This document shows, one piece after another, positions 1 to 8,006 of a stretch of DNA of 64,000 nucleotides (position 1 is the first letter of the stretch; the number at the start of each line of letters is the position of its first letter). A program made the translations under genes and the position numbers. The notes under the pieces were generated by a model. That model did no database searches. It had not been told where the DNA came from and saw only the letters and a program-made list of their open reading frames with translations. This stretch comes from Tritrichomonas musculus (lineage: Eukaryota; Parabasalia; Tritrichomonadida; Tritrichomonadidae), in the NCBI GenBank assembly GCA_039105265.1, contig JAPFFF010000007.1, positions 5,580,001 to 5,644,000 of the forward strand. The letters run 5' to 3'.

Positions 1-518
1 TATTTAATATACAATTCTTTCCATAAATCCAATTCTTTCAAATAAGCTTCAGCATTTGTGTCGGAAACAACTTTCACAGGTAAATTTATCAATTCGTGTT
101 GAGCTTCAAATGTAGAATCATTTATAACTCCATTCTTGCTAATATACACAATTTGATGTACATTTGACTCCTTCAATCGAGATATTTGAATTATATCTCT
201 TAATACAATGTGCGATTTACCTTTACCCTGTGCTCCAACAATAATGTTTAGAGAATTATAATTAGCATAGATTCCAGGACCAATTGGACGAATTGATTCT
301 GACATTATTTTTGATTCATTTTTTTTGTATGCTCGATTCATCTCAAAATCAATATCGAATCTTTGATTCGCCGGACGAAGTCTATCAAACGCTTTATTGT
401 TGATAATAGGTTTTATCATCTGATGTTCTTCGTAATGTTCAAAATCTATGTCATCATCATAGTCAGAAGTATCTGAAAAAAATATTGTTTTGTAATCAAA
501 TTTGCTGGGTTTTAACAT
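1..518 (-). CDS. Packaging ATPase (FtsK/HerA, A32-like), family A, partial at window edge
   Basis: N-terminal 172 codons of a genome-packaging ATPase. The rest lies beyond the left edge. The ATG at 516-518 follows the stop of a small membrane-protein gene by only a few bases. The translated part carries a Walker A P-loop of the form GAQGKGKS near residue 85, on the reverse strand around 225-265. The copy at 54766-55680 is complete and nearly identical; the bases at the window edge match its codons around position 55180-55250. In Polintons this enzyme is thought to pump DNA into the capsid. The call rests on the P-loop, on the Walker B seen in the complete copy, and on the company of capsid and integrase genes. 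Confidence 0.8.
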   Translation of the reverse strand, partial: MLKPSKFDYKTIFFSDTSDYDDDIDFEHYEEHQMIKPIINNKAFDRLRPANQRFDIDFEMNRAYKKNESKIMSESIRPIGPGIYANYNSLNIIVGAQGKGKSHIVLRDIIQISRLKESNVHQIVYISKNGVINDSTFEAQHELINLPVKVVSDTNAEAYLKELDLWKELYIK

Positions 519-521
519 TTA

Positions 522-653
522 TTATGAGTAAAGCTTCGAGCGCATCTCCTCTGTGAGTTTAGGGGGTTCATCTTCTTTGAAAACAGCAATTATTACACAC
601 AATTCAATAACATGAACAACCAAAATAGTTCCCAAAAGAATTTCGGTTAACAT
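522..653 (-). CDS. Small single-span membrane protein, family A
   Basis: A 43-residue product with one hydrophobic stretch (TILVVHVIELCVIIAVF), then an acidic-basic tail ending EEMRSKLYS. I place the start at 653 because a longer frame would overlap the end of the upstream gene by 65 bp, while this ATG lies just after that gene's stop and has the same ATTCAAATG-like leader as its neighbours. The A3 counterpart at 54631-54762 differs only slightly in the membrane span. It sits between the conserved GC-motif protein and the ATPase, in the same direction. I do not recognise the family; a virion or host membrane-associated peptide is a guess. Confidence 0.5.
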   Translation of the reverse strand: MLTEILLGTILVVHVIELCVIIAVFKEDEPPKLTEEMRSKLYS

Positions 654-663
654 TTGAATAATT

Positions 664-1278
664 TTAAATGCATAATTTAAGTGAAATTCCATATCGAACA
701 AGTTGTGCATAAACATCATTGTAACCATATTTCAAATCATTTGATTTACCATCTTTTGTGACAAGAATTCGTTGAATTTCTAAATATTTATTCTTCGATA
801 CACATCCAGTACATCCAGAATCTTCATCAATAATAAGTTCAACTTTATCAGCATGTGTTAGTATTTTAATTAATTCCATCAATGAATTTGAGTGACAAAC
901 CAAGTAATTATTTACACGAAGTGGATTCAATTCATAAATTGAAAGAAGTGTTTCTAAAAATTTGTTCTTAACAGTCAAATCCTCAATTTCATTTCCTAGG
1001 TCTACGATTCCCTTGTCTCGGACAATATTGCTTGTTTGAGGTTGAAATTGATATTGAGAATTCTCCTCCGGTATAGTAAAATTTACATCCCTAGATTGAG
1101 GCTGCGAGAGCCCACAGCTTTGGGGTTGCATTTGAGGAATGTTTGGATAATAAACTGGATGTGCTTGTTGAGGAACAGAATGCTGAGGTTTGATTTTAAT
1201 TTCAACATTAGTTTCTTGGCTCTGTTTTACAGAAGCATCATTTTCAGAACTTAATATTCTTGCTTTGTTAAGTGACAT
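664..1278 (-). CDS. Conserved Polinton protein of unknown function with D-x-GC motif
   Basis: About 204 residues from the ATG at 1278. The N-terminal half is low-complexity and rich in Q, P and S. The C-terminal 100 residues are compact, with the motif DEDSGCTGC and an ending ISLKLCI. The C-terminal part aligns by eye with the B-family protein at 33713-34237 (NEDVGCC, ending CLKYCI), so it is a core gene shared by two otherwise distinct Polinton families. The A3 copy is at 53937-54620. An overlapping hairpin pair at 1100-1124 adds codons that A3 lacks, and another pair sits in the leader at 1285-1318. No known domain recognised. Confidence 0.75.
   Translation of the reverse strand: MSLNKARILSSENDASVKQSQETNVEIKIKPQHSVPQQAHPVYYPNIPQMQPQSCGLSQPQSRDVNFTIPEENSQYQFQPQTSNIVRDKGIVDLGNEIEDLTVKNKFLETLLSIYELNPLRVNNYLVCHSNSLMELIKILTHADKVELIIDEDSGCTGCVSKNKYLEIQRILVTKDGKSNDLKYGYNDVYAQLVRYGISLKLCI
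1100..1124. repeat. Hairpin pair insert inside coding sequence
   Basis: Two overlapping small inverted repeats (GGCT/AGCC, then CCCA/TGGG). The encoded residues QPQSCGLSQP have no counterpart in the A3 copy, so this is a frame-preserving insert. It shares the GGCT and TCTCGCAGCC-type wording of the insert at 45314-45347 (read on the other strand). Confidence 0.5.
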
Positions 1279-1284
1279 TTTCAA

Positions 1285-1318
1285 CCAAACTAAAAGTTTG
1301 GCTGAGGTGCTATGCGCC
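1285..1318. repeat. GC-rich double-hairpin insert in 5' leader
   Basis: Stem CCAAAC/GTTTGG with a 5-nt loop, linker CTGA, then stem GGTGC/GCGCC with a 3-nt loop (one G-T pair). It lies just upstream of the start at 1278. The A3 leader lacks it. Same architecture as the inserts at 7617, 12817 and 41880. Confidence 0.7.
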
Positions 1319-1350
1319 GAATCCAAAAAAAACCTTTATTCGTAGATTAC

Positions 1351-1581
1351 TCAATCCTTGTTAGCTAATTCATTCAATTCGTTTTCCAATTTTTTTACTT
1401 TTTCCTTTAATGAATTAATATCTTCAATCAATGATTCACGAACAGCAAGCCCACTGGAACCAAGCATTCCAGATTTGACATTATTTAGATGTTGCTTATA
1501 ATCATAACATTTTTCTTTGAGGGTTCGTTTGATACGTTTAAGTTCAGGAATCTCCTTCTTATATTCGTTTAATTCAGACAT
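1351..1581 (-). CDS. Small coiled-coil protein, family A
   Basis: A 76-residue, strongly charged protein. Its second half (LIEDINSLKEKVKKLENELNE begins near residue 52) has clear heptad spacing of hydrophobic residues, so it should form an alpha-helical coiled coil. It begins 15 bp from the divergent gene at 1597. The A3 counterpart at 53669-53899 encodes the same protein. I know of no function; small coiled-coil proteins in such elements may be scaffolding or oligomerisation factors, which is inference only. Confidence 0.65.
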   Translation of the reverse strand: MSELNEYKKEIPELKRIKRTLKEKCYDYKQHLNNVKSGMLGSSGLAVRESLIEDINSLKEKVKKLENELNELANKD

Positions 1582-1596
1582 TTAATCGAAGCAAAA

Positions 1597-1863
1597 ATGT
1601 CCTTTCACTCACAAGTGAGTTCAAACTCTACGAGTTATGAACAAAAACGAACCATTCACGATGATAAAAGAATGAATCACTACGATAGATTACAACTTAA
1701 AATGCAAAAAGAACGTACCAGAATTAATTCTGCACCAACTGTTAAGAAATACGAGGATAAAGGAAGTATTCAACATGAACCTCAAGTATCAACAACAAAA
1801 AAATTGAATTTTCACACTTATTCATTAAATCATTCAGTTGTTCCTCGATGCGATAAAATCTAA
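1597..1863 (+). CDS. Small basic protein of unknown function, family A
   Basis: An 88-residue, Lys/Arg/Ser-rich protein, probably disordered, with no recognised domain. The start ATG at 1597 lies 15 bp from the divergent coiled-coil gene, so both promoters must sit in or overlap that spacer. Codons 4-14 are formed by a pair of hairpins (TCACT/AGTGA and AACTC/GAGTT at 1605-1636), also present in the A3 copy at 53387-53653, so that insertion predates the split of the copies. The two copies differ at about one residue (NHS versus NNS near the C-terminus). Confidence 0.6.
   Translation: MSFHSQVSSNSTSYEQKRTIHDDKRMNHYDRLQLKMQKERTRINSAPTVKKYEDKGSIQHEPQVSTTKKLNFHTYSLNHSVVPRCDKI
1605..1636. repeat. 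Double hairpin within coding start
   Basis: TCACT/AGTGA with a 4-nt loop, followed by AACTC/GAGTT with loop TAC. A close relative (CTCACT/AGTGAG) lies at 6264-6294. Also present in A3 at about 53612-53645, so this is an older member of the hairpin family. Confidence 0.6.
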
Positions 1864-1898
1864 AATATTTATATTTTAGCTTGAGCGAGATGTGAAAT

Positions 1899-2402
1899 CT
1901 AATCCAACATTTGTTGGTTAATATATTTGGCAATCTGATTTACAGTATTGGTTAATTCAGCAATTTTTTTATCTAATGCTGTGAATTTGAGTTCATAGCT
2001 TTGTTTCAAATCTTTAATCTCGTTATCAAATGTTGACAAATTTTGTGAGAACATACTTTTGAGATTCTCAATATCATGCGCTAGCTCTGAGCAACGATTG
2101 TTTAACAATTGTTGTTCTGCTTTAATAACATCTTGTTCAAGTTCTTTCAATTCATTAGTTTTGACAACTTTCTTTAAAAATATATCTCCCCCAACTCGTT
2201 TTGTACCTTCTTTTTGACAATTCTTTTTTGTGATTCTGTATTCAACACCATCTGGTGTAACAATTTTGTAAACCCGGTTTAGATATTGAGTTGTCTGGTT
2301 GTTCATATCATCTTTGTGTTTCTGATAGTACAGATTGAATTCCTCAATTGATTTAAAATTCTTTATTTCAGTAGTTATTTCATTAATTACTTTCAAATCC
2401 AT
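1899..2402 (-). CDS. Coiled-coil protein of unknown function, family A
   Basis: A 167-residue protein. The N-terminal 90 residues look folded (VYKIVTPDGVEYRITKKN, a possible beta hairpin). The C-terminal 70 residues have heptad-like hydrophobic spacing ending NQIAKYINQQMLD, consistent with a trimeric or dimeric coiled coil. The A3 copy at 52890-53351 is 14 residues shorter because A1 carries an in-frame insert at about 2076-2117. The arrangement of a globular head and C-terminal coil next to capsid genes suggests a virion component, but no family is recognised. Confidence 0.65.
   Translation of the reverse strand: MDLKVINEITTEIKNFKSIEEFNLYYQKHKDDMNNQTTQYLNRVYKIVTPDGVEYRITKKNCQKEGTKRVGGDIFLKKVVKTNELKELEQDVIKAEQQLLNNRCSELAHDIENLKSMFSQNLSTFDNEIKDLKQSYELKFTALDKKIAELTNTVNQIAKYINQQMLD
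2076..2117. repeat. In-frame inverted-repeat insert (about 42 bp)
   Basis: Adds 14 codons (EQQLLNNRCSELAH) relative to the otherwise near-identical A3 gene. It contains an imperfect long stem around the central AACAATTGTT palindrome plus GCGCTAGC. Boundaries are inferred by comparison with 53180-53190. Confidence 0.6.
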
Positions 2403-2432
2403 TTAAAATAAAAAAATACAATTTAATCATTT

Positions 2433-2696
2433 TCATGCGACTTCATCAATTAAACTTTTACCAATTTTAAGACCTTTGTCAGCAAAATTTAATCCTGTAT
2501 CAATTGCTCTAACAGCATCACCAATAAGAGGTATTTCACCCAAAATAGGTTTTACAGCATTAGTAACTTTTTTACCAACTTCGACAACTTTGGGAAGTGC
2601 TTTACCAACCTTAGTTGCAACATTCTTTATTGTATTGCCTACAGATTTAAAAGCGTTTTTCATTTTTTTGAAGATTCCGATACCCATTGTTTTCAT
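2433..2696 (-). CDS. Small amphipathic, possibly membrane-active virion protein, family A
   Basis: An 87-residue basic protein. The N-terminus (IGIFKKMKNAFKSVGNTI) can form an amphipathic helix, and the rest is rich in Gly, Val, Lys and Ala with short hydrophobic runs (ILGEIPLIGDAV). It is divergent from the major capsid gene, with start codons 42 bp apart. Size, charge and position recall adenovirus pVI-like or other membrane-lytic minor virion proteins; this is inference from composition only. A3 counterpart 52525-52788 differs at a few residues. Confidence 0.6.
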   Translation of the reverse strand: MKTMGIGIFKKMKNAFKSVGNTIKNVATKVGKALPKVVEVGKKVTNAVKPILGEIPLIGDAVRAIDTGLNFADKGLKIGKSLIDEVA

Positions 2697-2738
2697 TACG
2701 AAAAAAGACCCATAATAGTACTTTTTTTGTTATTCAAA

Positions 2739-4796
2739 ATGTTGTATCGCAACGAAAGAGCACATAATTACAAAATTGAAGCAGGAAACGTTCTTGATAC
2801 ATTTAATAAGATGCGTGAAATGATTAATACTAATGATGGTACACGCTCATTTTCATTCAGAACTGTTGATTGTCATGACCAACCTGCACCATTTCATCAA
2901 GGACAATATTCTCAAATCTCATTAACGCATCCAGACCATTTCATTTCTGATGTTGATAAAGGATTCTTAACATTTCATGTCAAATTGGATTTACAATTGA
3001 ATACTGATTTAGCTAAATTACAACAAATTGATGACCCAAATAACTTCTACAAATTATTTGTCGGACTTAAATCTTCAAATCAATTATTCGACAGATTGGA
3101 AATTCTTCATAATAATGTAAATGTTGGATATCAGCAAAACGAATGTGTTCGAGAAGGATTTCTATACTCTGCTGTCAAACCAGAAACTGAAAAAAAGCGA
3201 AGACGATTTGTTCATTCACTTTGGGAAAACGTTTCAAATTATTCACAAACTGTTGCTGGTGCTTATGTTAACCTAAATTCATTCAAATCTGATGGTAAAT
3301 CACAAGTTGAATTTGATTTAAACGTTCCATTTGATGATTTACTTGCCCTTCAAGCTTTCGATTTATTCCCAAATGGAATCATAGGTGATTTATCAATTCG
3401 TTTCCAAGTAACTCCTGCAGGATTAGTTTGGGCAGCAATTGACCCTTATACTGTTGCTGAAACAAAGGCTTATCTTGAAGATAATGATTCTGTTACATCT
3501 GCTGAATTAGAACGATTGAAAGAAATTAAAGCTCGCGGTCACTTGAAACATCAATTTACACAAATTGGTAATGAAGCTATTATACCAGGACCTGGAACTC
3601 CATCTCCAGACCCATCTCCAACACCAGGCCCATCACCATCTCCTGAACCAGACCCAGACCCAACTCCTGAACCAGGCCCAGACCCAACTCCTGACCCAAC
3701 TCCAGCACCAATTAAATATAAACTTACATACAGACTTGGTGAGCAATATAACTTTGGATCTGATGGTTCATATACTTATGATGATATTGCAACAGACCTT
3801 TCAATGTATTTCAGTTATACAGCTGAAGAATTTGCTAAATTAGACCTCAAACCAACTGCAACTGATGAAGAAATTTGTTTGGCAAATCCTGATTACACAA
3901 AACCAGCTTTGCAACACAATGATGGAAAATATTATGTTTGGCAAATTGAGAAAACAGTTGCAAAATCAGCTCTCAGAGTTGTTAATGAATATCATGATGC
4001 TAAATCACAACTTCTCAACGAAACATATTCATCACAGAAAGCCACATTAACTGTAAACAGAATGACAATCACATTATGTAAATCAAATATGCAAGGTTAT
4101 GGTGTCTGTGAATCTACTAGAAGAGGAATTGAAAATATTCTCCGTGAAGGAATTATAATCCCATCTCAGAAAGTTGATTACCATTCATTCCCAATTGCTC
4201 CTGCTGCAAATGGAATTAAGTCAACATTGAATATTCCATTAATTAATGTTACAACAATGTCAATTATGTTTCCAAAGCATCATAATGACCTCACTGTTTT
4301 CGAAAATCCAGTATATCAAAATTGTTATCTCAATATTGGCGGAAAGAACTTCCCAGATGAAAATGTTTCAACAATTGGTGCAAGATTCTTTGAGAATCAA
4401 TTAACCGCTGGAGACCTTGATGCAATATCATTACAATGCACTAAAGAATTTGAGGACTCAATGACTATGCCAAAGAATGATGCAAACGGAGTTCGCTACA
4501 AGAATACTTTAAGTGATGCTTCTAGCTTTGTTTTCAATATTCAAACTGAACGTTCATCTGCTGGTTATTGTTATGATGGTTTGGATGGTGGATTTGGTAA
4601 CATTCAGGTTCAAGTAAATGGTCAACCAATATATACAGGACCAAATGATACATATTATAATGTTAATGAAGAAGGTACTGTACATCCACCCCCAACACAA
4701 TTATGGCTCACAAGAGATACCTATTTCAAATTAAGTTTGAACGGTTTAGAATATGTTGATGATGAAACACCAGCTGGTTCTCAGGTTAATCAGTAA
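2739..4796 (+). CDS. Major capsid protein (double jelly-roll), family A copy 1
   Basis: About 685 residues from the ATG at 2739. Residues 1-280 and 430-685 are almost the same as in the A3 protein at 50609-52483 and contain the beta-rich segments with alternating hydrophobics expected of the Polinton double jelly-roll capsid protein (for example VEFDLNVPFDDLLAL and GDLSIRFQV). The B-family protein at 34724-36406 shows the same pattern. Between the two parts is a Pro-Asp-rich linker (repeats of PDPTP/PGPSP type, about residues 290-325) and a domain of about 100 residues that has no resemblance to the A3 equivalent. That segment may be an exposed loop or tower. Confidence 0.75.
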   Translation: MLYRNERAHNYKIEAGNVLDTFNKMREMINTNDGTRSFSFRTVDCHDQPAPFHQGQYSQISLTHPDHFISDVDKGFLTFHVKLDLQLNTDLAKLQQIDDPNNFYKLFVGLKSSNQLFDRLEILHNNVNVGYQQNECVREGFLYSAVKPETEKKRRRFVHSLWENVSNYSQTVAGAYVNLNSFKSDGKSQVEFDLNVPFDDLLALQAFDLFPNGIIGDLSIRFQVTPAGLVWAAIDPYTVAETKAYLEDNDSVTSAELERLKEIKARGHLKHQFTQIGNEAIIPGPGTPSPDPSPTPGPSPSPEPDPDPTPEPGPDPTPDPTPAPIKYKLTYRLGEQYNFGSDGSYTYDDIATDLSMYFSYTAEEFAKLDLKPTATDEEICLANPDYTKPALQHNDGKYYVWQIEKTVAKSALRVVNEYHDAKSQLLNETYSSQKATLTVNRMTITLCKSNMQGYGVCESTRRGIENILREGIIIPSQKVDYHSFPIAPAANGIKSTLNIPLINVTTMSIMFPKHHNDLTVFENPVYQNCYLNIGGKNFPDENVSTIGARFFENQLTAGDLDAISLQCTKEFEDSMTMPKNDANGVRYKNTLSDASSFVFNIQTERSSAGYCYDGLDGGFGNIQVQVNGQPIYTGPNDTYYNVNEEGTVHPPPTQLWLTRDTYFKLSLNGLEYVDDETPAGSQVNQ

Positions 4797-4862
4797 ATCT
4801 AAATCCGAGAAATTGATTTGAGATATTTTTTTGCACTTGATTTGGGTCCTTTTCGATAATAA

Positions 4863-6278
4863 ATGTCCAAAACTAAATCTCTCAGAATTTATGATAAAGA
4901 ATATCCTTCGTTATTGAAATATCCATTCAAATCGAAATACAAATTTGTTGAAACTGATTTACAACCTGTTTTCAAGAATAACATTGAAACAGAACCTTTC
5001 ATACCTGATTTCAAACTCAAAGCATGCAAAAAAATGTCAAAACCAAATTTCTCAAATGAACCTGGAACTTGGGAAGCTGATTTGATGTTCTCACATTATT
5101 ATGCAGATGTTGAACATCCAATTAAACAAGAGCAAATATATCTTGTTTTGATAAATGTGAATACTAGATATCTAATTGTGGAACCAATGTCAAATAAAAG
5201 TGAAATAGCCAAAACTTTAAAACGAATTGTTGAAAAGAATCCTAAGTTTGAATTTCGAACAATCAAATGTGATGGTGAATCTGGATTTGGTAGTTTGAAA
5301 GATGAATGTATTGTATTGAAAGATAATACAAAAGTAATTCTCAAAACAGATATCTCAAATGATTTACAAGTAGCATACAATTATAAACCTGAGTTAAGAA
5401 ATCAAGTTAGAAATGAAATTCTTTCCCATAATCCCCGAAGGGGCTTAGAGCCTGCGCATAATAATTTGAAAACGTTAATAGCATTTTTGAAAAAAAGTGG
5501 ATATAAAAATGTTATCAAGTCACCAATCTCAAAAATTGAGTTGAAAATTGACGATATCAATGATTATTATCCAGTCAAATTTGTAATTAATTCTTCCCCT
5601 TACGCTCTCGCTCATAAAAACGTTGATTCTGTAATTAGAACTATCAGAAATGCTTTTGGAATGGATAATCGAAGAATTGCTGATTATAATCTCATGAGAC
5701 AAATGGTGAACTTCTATAATAACACTCCTCACAATTCATTGAGATTTCGGAATTATGATTATAATGAAGATGAATTATCTGAATATCAAGGTTCTGGATT
5801 GATTCCTCCAACTAAATGGATTTATTATTCTCCAGTTCAAGTTCAAAACAATGTTGATTTGGAATGGAGGTATATTCGAATGATGAAAATGAAATTGAGA
5901 AAGATAAATGAAAAACAGAAATTGAAAGGCTTGCTTAATTACAAACGTGGTAACATAATTTTGATACATCTTGACAGAGGTAAGACTCAAAAAAAACATG
6001 AAAAAAAGAGAAGAGTTTTCAATGAAATAGCTCAATTCATTTGTTATCAAAACGGTAATGTTAAATGTAGATTGTTAAATCCATATCACACATTCAGTAA
6101 AACAAAGGATGGTTTAGTCTCATACGAGAAATCTGAGAAAGGTAGAATTGCCAAAACTGATGATGAGAAAGCAATTATTGAAGTCCCAATAATTTACACG
6201 AAATATGTTTGTGATTCTATCGAAGATTTGAACGATGATTATAAACAGTATTTCATATTAAATCTCACTCACGAGTGA
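4863..6278 (+). CDS. Polinton integrase (RVE/DDE-type), family A copy 1
   Basis: 471 residues. An rve-like core starts near WEADLM (Asp about residue 73), followed by the strand NVNTRYLIVEPMS and KCDGESGF (Asp about 137). The helix NVDSVIRTIRNAF (third acidic candidate about 255) precedes YNNTPHNSL, the usual integrase hallmark. A basic C-terminal part follows. In Polintons this enzyme inserts the linear element and makes 6-bp target duplications. It starts 66 bp after the capsid gene in the same direction. Relative to A3 (49139-50530) the middle, about residues 150-235, is clearly more diverged than the capsid or 824-aa genes. A hairpin insert at 5433-5452 is in this stretch. Confidence 0.85.
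   Translation: MSKTKSLRIYDKEYPSLLKYPFKSKYKFVETDLQPVFKNNIETEPFIPDFKLKACKKMSKPNFSNEPGTWEADLMFSHYYADVEHPIKQEQIYLVLINVNTRYLIVEPMSNKSEIAKTLKRIVEKNPKFEFRTIKCDGESGFGSLKDECIVLKDNTKVILKTDISNDLQVAYNYKPELRNQVRNEILSHNPRRGLEPAHNNLKTLIAFLKKSGYKNVIKSPISKIELKIDDINDYYPVKFVINSSPYALAHKNVDSVIRTIRNAFGMDNRRIADYNLMRQMVNFYNNTPHNSLRFRNYDYNEDELSEYQGSGLIPPTKWIYYSPVQVQNNVDLEWRYIRMMKMKLRKINEKQKLKGLLNYKRGNIILIHLDRGKTQKKHEKKRRVFNEIAQFICYQNGNVKCRLLNPYHTFSKTKDGLVSYEKSEKGRIAKTDDEKAIIEVPIIYTKYVCDSIEDLNDDYKQYFILNLTHE
5433..5452. repeat. Hairpin insert inside integrase gene
   Basis: CCCC/GGGG with loop GAA, overlapping GGCT/AGCC with loop TAG. It is a GC-rich island in AT-rich coding DNA; the encoded HNPRRGLEPA has no counterpart in A3. 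Confidence 0.5.
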
Positions 6279-6294
6279 GCTCGAGCTCTGCGAG
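6264..6294. repeat. Double hairpin at 3' end of integrase gene
   Basis: CTCACT/AGTGAG with loop CACG, then CTCG/CGAG. A further stem CTTGC/GCAAG with a following T-run at about 6299-6320 resembles a terminator but is not one known for eukaryotic elements. The A3 integrase end lacks the whole block. Confidence 0.6.
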
Positions 6295-6339
6295 ATGACT
6301 TGCTGTAGGCAAGGCTTTTTTTGTTCTTGAAAACAAAAA

Positions 6340-6717
6340 ATGTTGACAAATGAGATAAAAAAAGAAGTTTACTCAATGAAGCAACCAGTTACTAAACGCT
6401 ATTTCCACACTCAAGATAAAGAATTTACTTTACCAAGTGAGTTTGTATCAAGTCGAAACAAGAAATTCATTGTTGTACAGTATGTTGGAGCAATTGTTAA
6501 AGATACTCTTGTTGGAGATTTGATGGTACACTCTGATATTGTACAACAGGATGGTTATTGTGATTGTTTCATTATGTTAGCAAACAGACGTCAAACCAAA
6601 TATCGAAAATATGAGTTTCTTGGTCATGAACGTAATTTTAAAATTTGGTTCACAGATTTATATGGGAACTCAATTGAACCATCTGCTTTTGTAATGAGTT
6701 GCCTATTAATCTTTTAA
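6340..6717 (+). CDS. Small beta-rich protein, candidate minor (penton-like) capsid protein, family A
   Basis: 125 residues with many short alternating hydrophobic strands (KKFIVVQYVGAIV, CDCFIMLANRR, NFKIWFTDLYGNSIEP) and the end AFVMSCLLIF, like the last strand of a single jelly-roll. Polintons encode a single jelly-roll penton protein, so size and strand pattern make this a candidate. I cannot show homology. It follows the integrase in the same direction. The A3 copy (48765-49145) differs mainly in the first 20 residues and overlaps the integrase stop by 7 bp. Confidence 0.55.
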   Translation: MLTNEIKKEVYSMKQPVTKRYFHTQDKEFTLPSEFVSSRNKKFIVVQYVGAIVKDTLVGDLMVHSDIVQQDGYCDCFIMLANRRQTKYRKYEFLGHERNFKIWFTDLYGNSIEPSAFVMSCLLIF

Positions 6718-6786
6718 ATAGGTTTTTTTTGTTTGCCAGGCACCAAATAGCCATTTAGGCCTTATTATTTTTGTTCCAAATGAAAA
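6718..6786 (+). promoter_or_regulatory. Conserved spacer with GC-rich core
   Basis: A 69-bp gap holding TTGCCAGGCACC and AGCCATTTAGGCC in AT-rich surroundings. It is kept almost unchanged in A3 (48697-48764), which is striking for non-coding DNA and suggests a transcription signal for the gene at 6787. No known motif recognised. Confidence 0.4.
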
Positions 6787-7989
6787 ATGATACGTAAATC
6801 AAAGGATGAAAATAAAGAAGTATTAACAGCAGAACAAGAATCTAATTTAATTGATAAGGATGCAATTATTCTAGATAGAACTCACACATTATATTCATAT
6901 ATTGATAAAAAAGATAAGAAAGTTTACTTCTATTTGAGTAGTAATTATCAAGATTTATTTGTTTTTATGGAAGGTGATAATATATTGTTAAATTTACCTA
7001 AGAAAGTTGATATGAATACAAAAATGAACATCTTAGATAATAAACGTCCTTATTTAAAAAGAAAATTTGTCATTTCTATTGAAATTGGTTCCAAAATTGG
7101 AAATACAGATATTAAATTTGTTGAAAGATGGTTTGATGAACTAAATAAATCATATATTGTATTAATGGAAGATTGTGGATATAAATATGCTATTAAAGAA
7201 ACAAATAATTTCTGTTTTGAATTAGATTCCGAAGGAGATGTAAATAAAAAAATCAAACCACTTCCGTTACACATATTTCTTTGTTTCAAACCTGAAACTT
7301 TTATGAATGAATGGAATCGTGTTGAATTACGAAATTTGAATGAGGAAGCTGATTTAAAAAAATTTAAATATGAATTTCAAAATTGGCATTACCATTTTCC
7401 TGTTATTAATGTATTTAAATCTAATTATGTAAGTCCATTATTAAAAGTCCATTTTAATGAAACTCCTGAAAGCCTTGAACCATTAATGGATATTTCAGAA
7501 AATGATAATGATGGTAAATATGAAACAAGTAATGTCGATATCAATAATAAATATGATTATGATGAAATAAGACCTAAAAAAATAAATCCTCCAGTTCCAT
7601 CTATGTTACGGGATTCGGCACTACGTGCCTCAGCCGAGCTTTGCTCGGATTTGGATAAAGAAAATGAGAGTACGACTACAATGAAACCAGATGTTGAGAC
7701 ATTACCGAGCTCTATTTTCAGCAATGTATCGACCTCAAATACATGGATGAAACCTCAAAGCTCTGTACAACAAAATCCTAATAACTTTAGTCCAATGAAT
7801 TACTTTCAACCCACAACATTTAATATGCCAACAGGTACTAATTTTAATTTTAATGCAGAGCCAAAAAAATCATCTTTAACCAGTGAAACAAATAATGCAA
7901 CCAATGGAAACTTACCAAAGATTAATGAGAGTAAGTCAGAAAACAAACCAAAAACACATATATCAACTTTCAGATTACCAAAAAAATGA
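6787..7989 (+). CDS. Unknown conserved protein with disordered tail, family A
   Basis: 400 residues. The first 240 look globular and mixed alpha/beta. From about 250 on the chain is low-complexity: Asn/Ser/Pro/Thr-rich, with SSVQQNPNNFSPMNYFQPTTF and a basic Lys-rich end. No domain recognised. It converges on the 824-aa gene (17 bp apart). Copies are at 47521-48696 (A3) and 20001-20558 (A2, partial). The three copies differ sharply at one place, around residue 275-290, where A1 carries a double hairpin (7617-7648) encoding RDSALRASAELCSDL and the other two have unrelated short sequence. Confidence 0.65.
   Translation: MIRKSKDENKEVLTAEQESNLIDKDAIILDRTHTLYSYIDKKDKKVYFYLSSNYQDLFVFMEGDNILLNLPKKVDMNTKMNILDNKRPYLKRKFVISIEIGSKIGNTDIKFVERWFDELNKSYIVLMEDCGYKYAIKETNNFCFELDSEGDVNKKIKPLPLHIFLCFKPETFMNEWNRVELRNLNEEADLKKFKYEFQNWHYHFPVINVFKSNYVSPLLKVHFNETPESLEPLMDISENDNDGKYETSNVDINNKYDYDEIRPKKINPPVPSMLRDSALRASAELCSDLDKENESTTTMKPDVETLPSSIFSNVSTSNTWMKPQSSVQQNPNNFSPMNYFQPTTFNMPTGTNFNFNAEPKKSSLTSETNNATNGNLPKINESKSENKPKTHISTFRLPKK
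7617..7648. repeat. GC-rich double-hairpin insert inside coding sequence
   Basis: GGCAC/GTGCC with loop TAC, linker TCAG, then CCGAGC/GCTCGG with loop TTT; 32 bp. It is identical to 12817-12848 except for the loop of the first hairpin. It is absent from the A2 and A3 copies of this gene. Confidence 0.8.
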
Positions 7990-8006
7990 ATTATTTAAAT
8001 ATTTTT

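Noticed and set aside
6299-6325. Bacterial-type intrinsic terminator after the A1 integrase
   Set aside because: A stem with a T-run is present, but the block belongs to the copy-specific hairpin inserts and is missing in A3; no reason to expect such terminators here.
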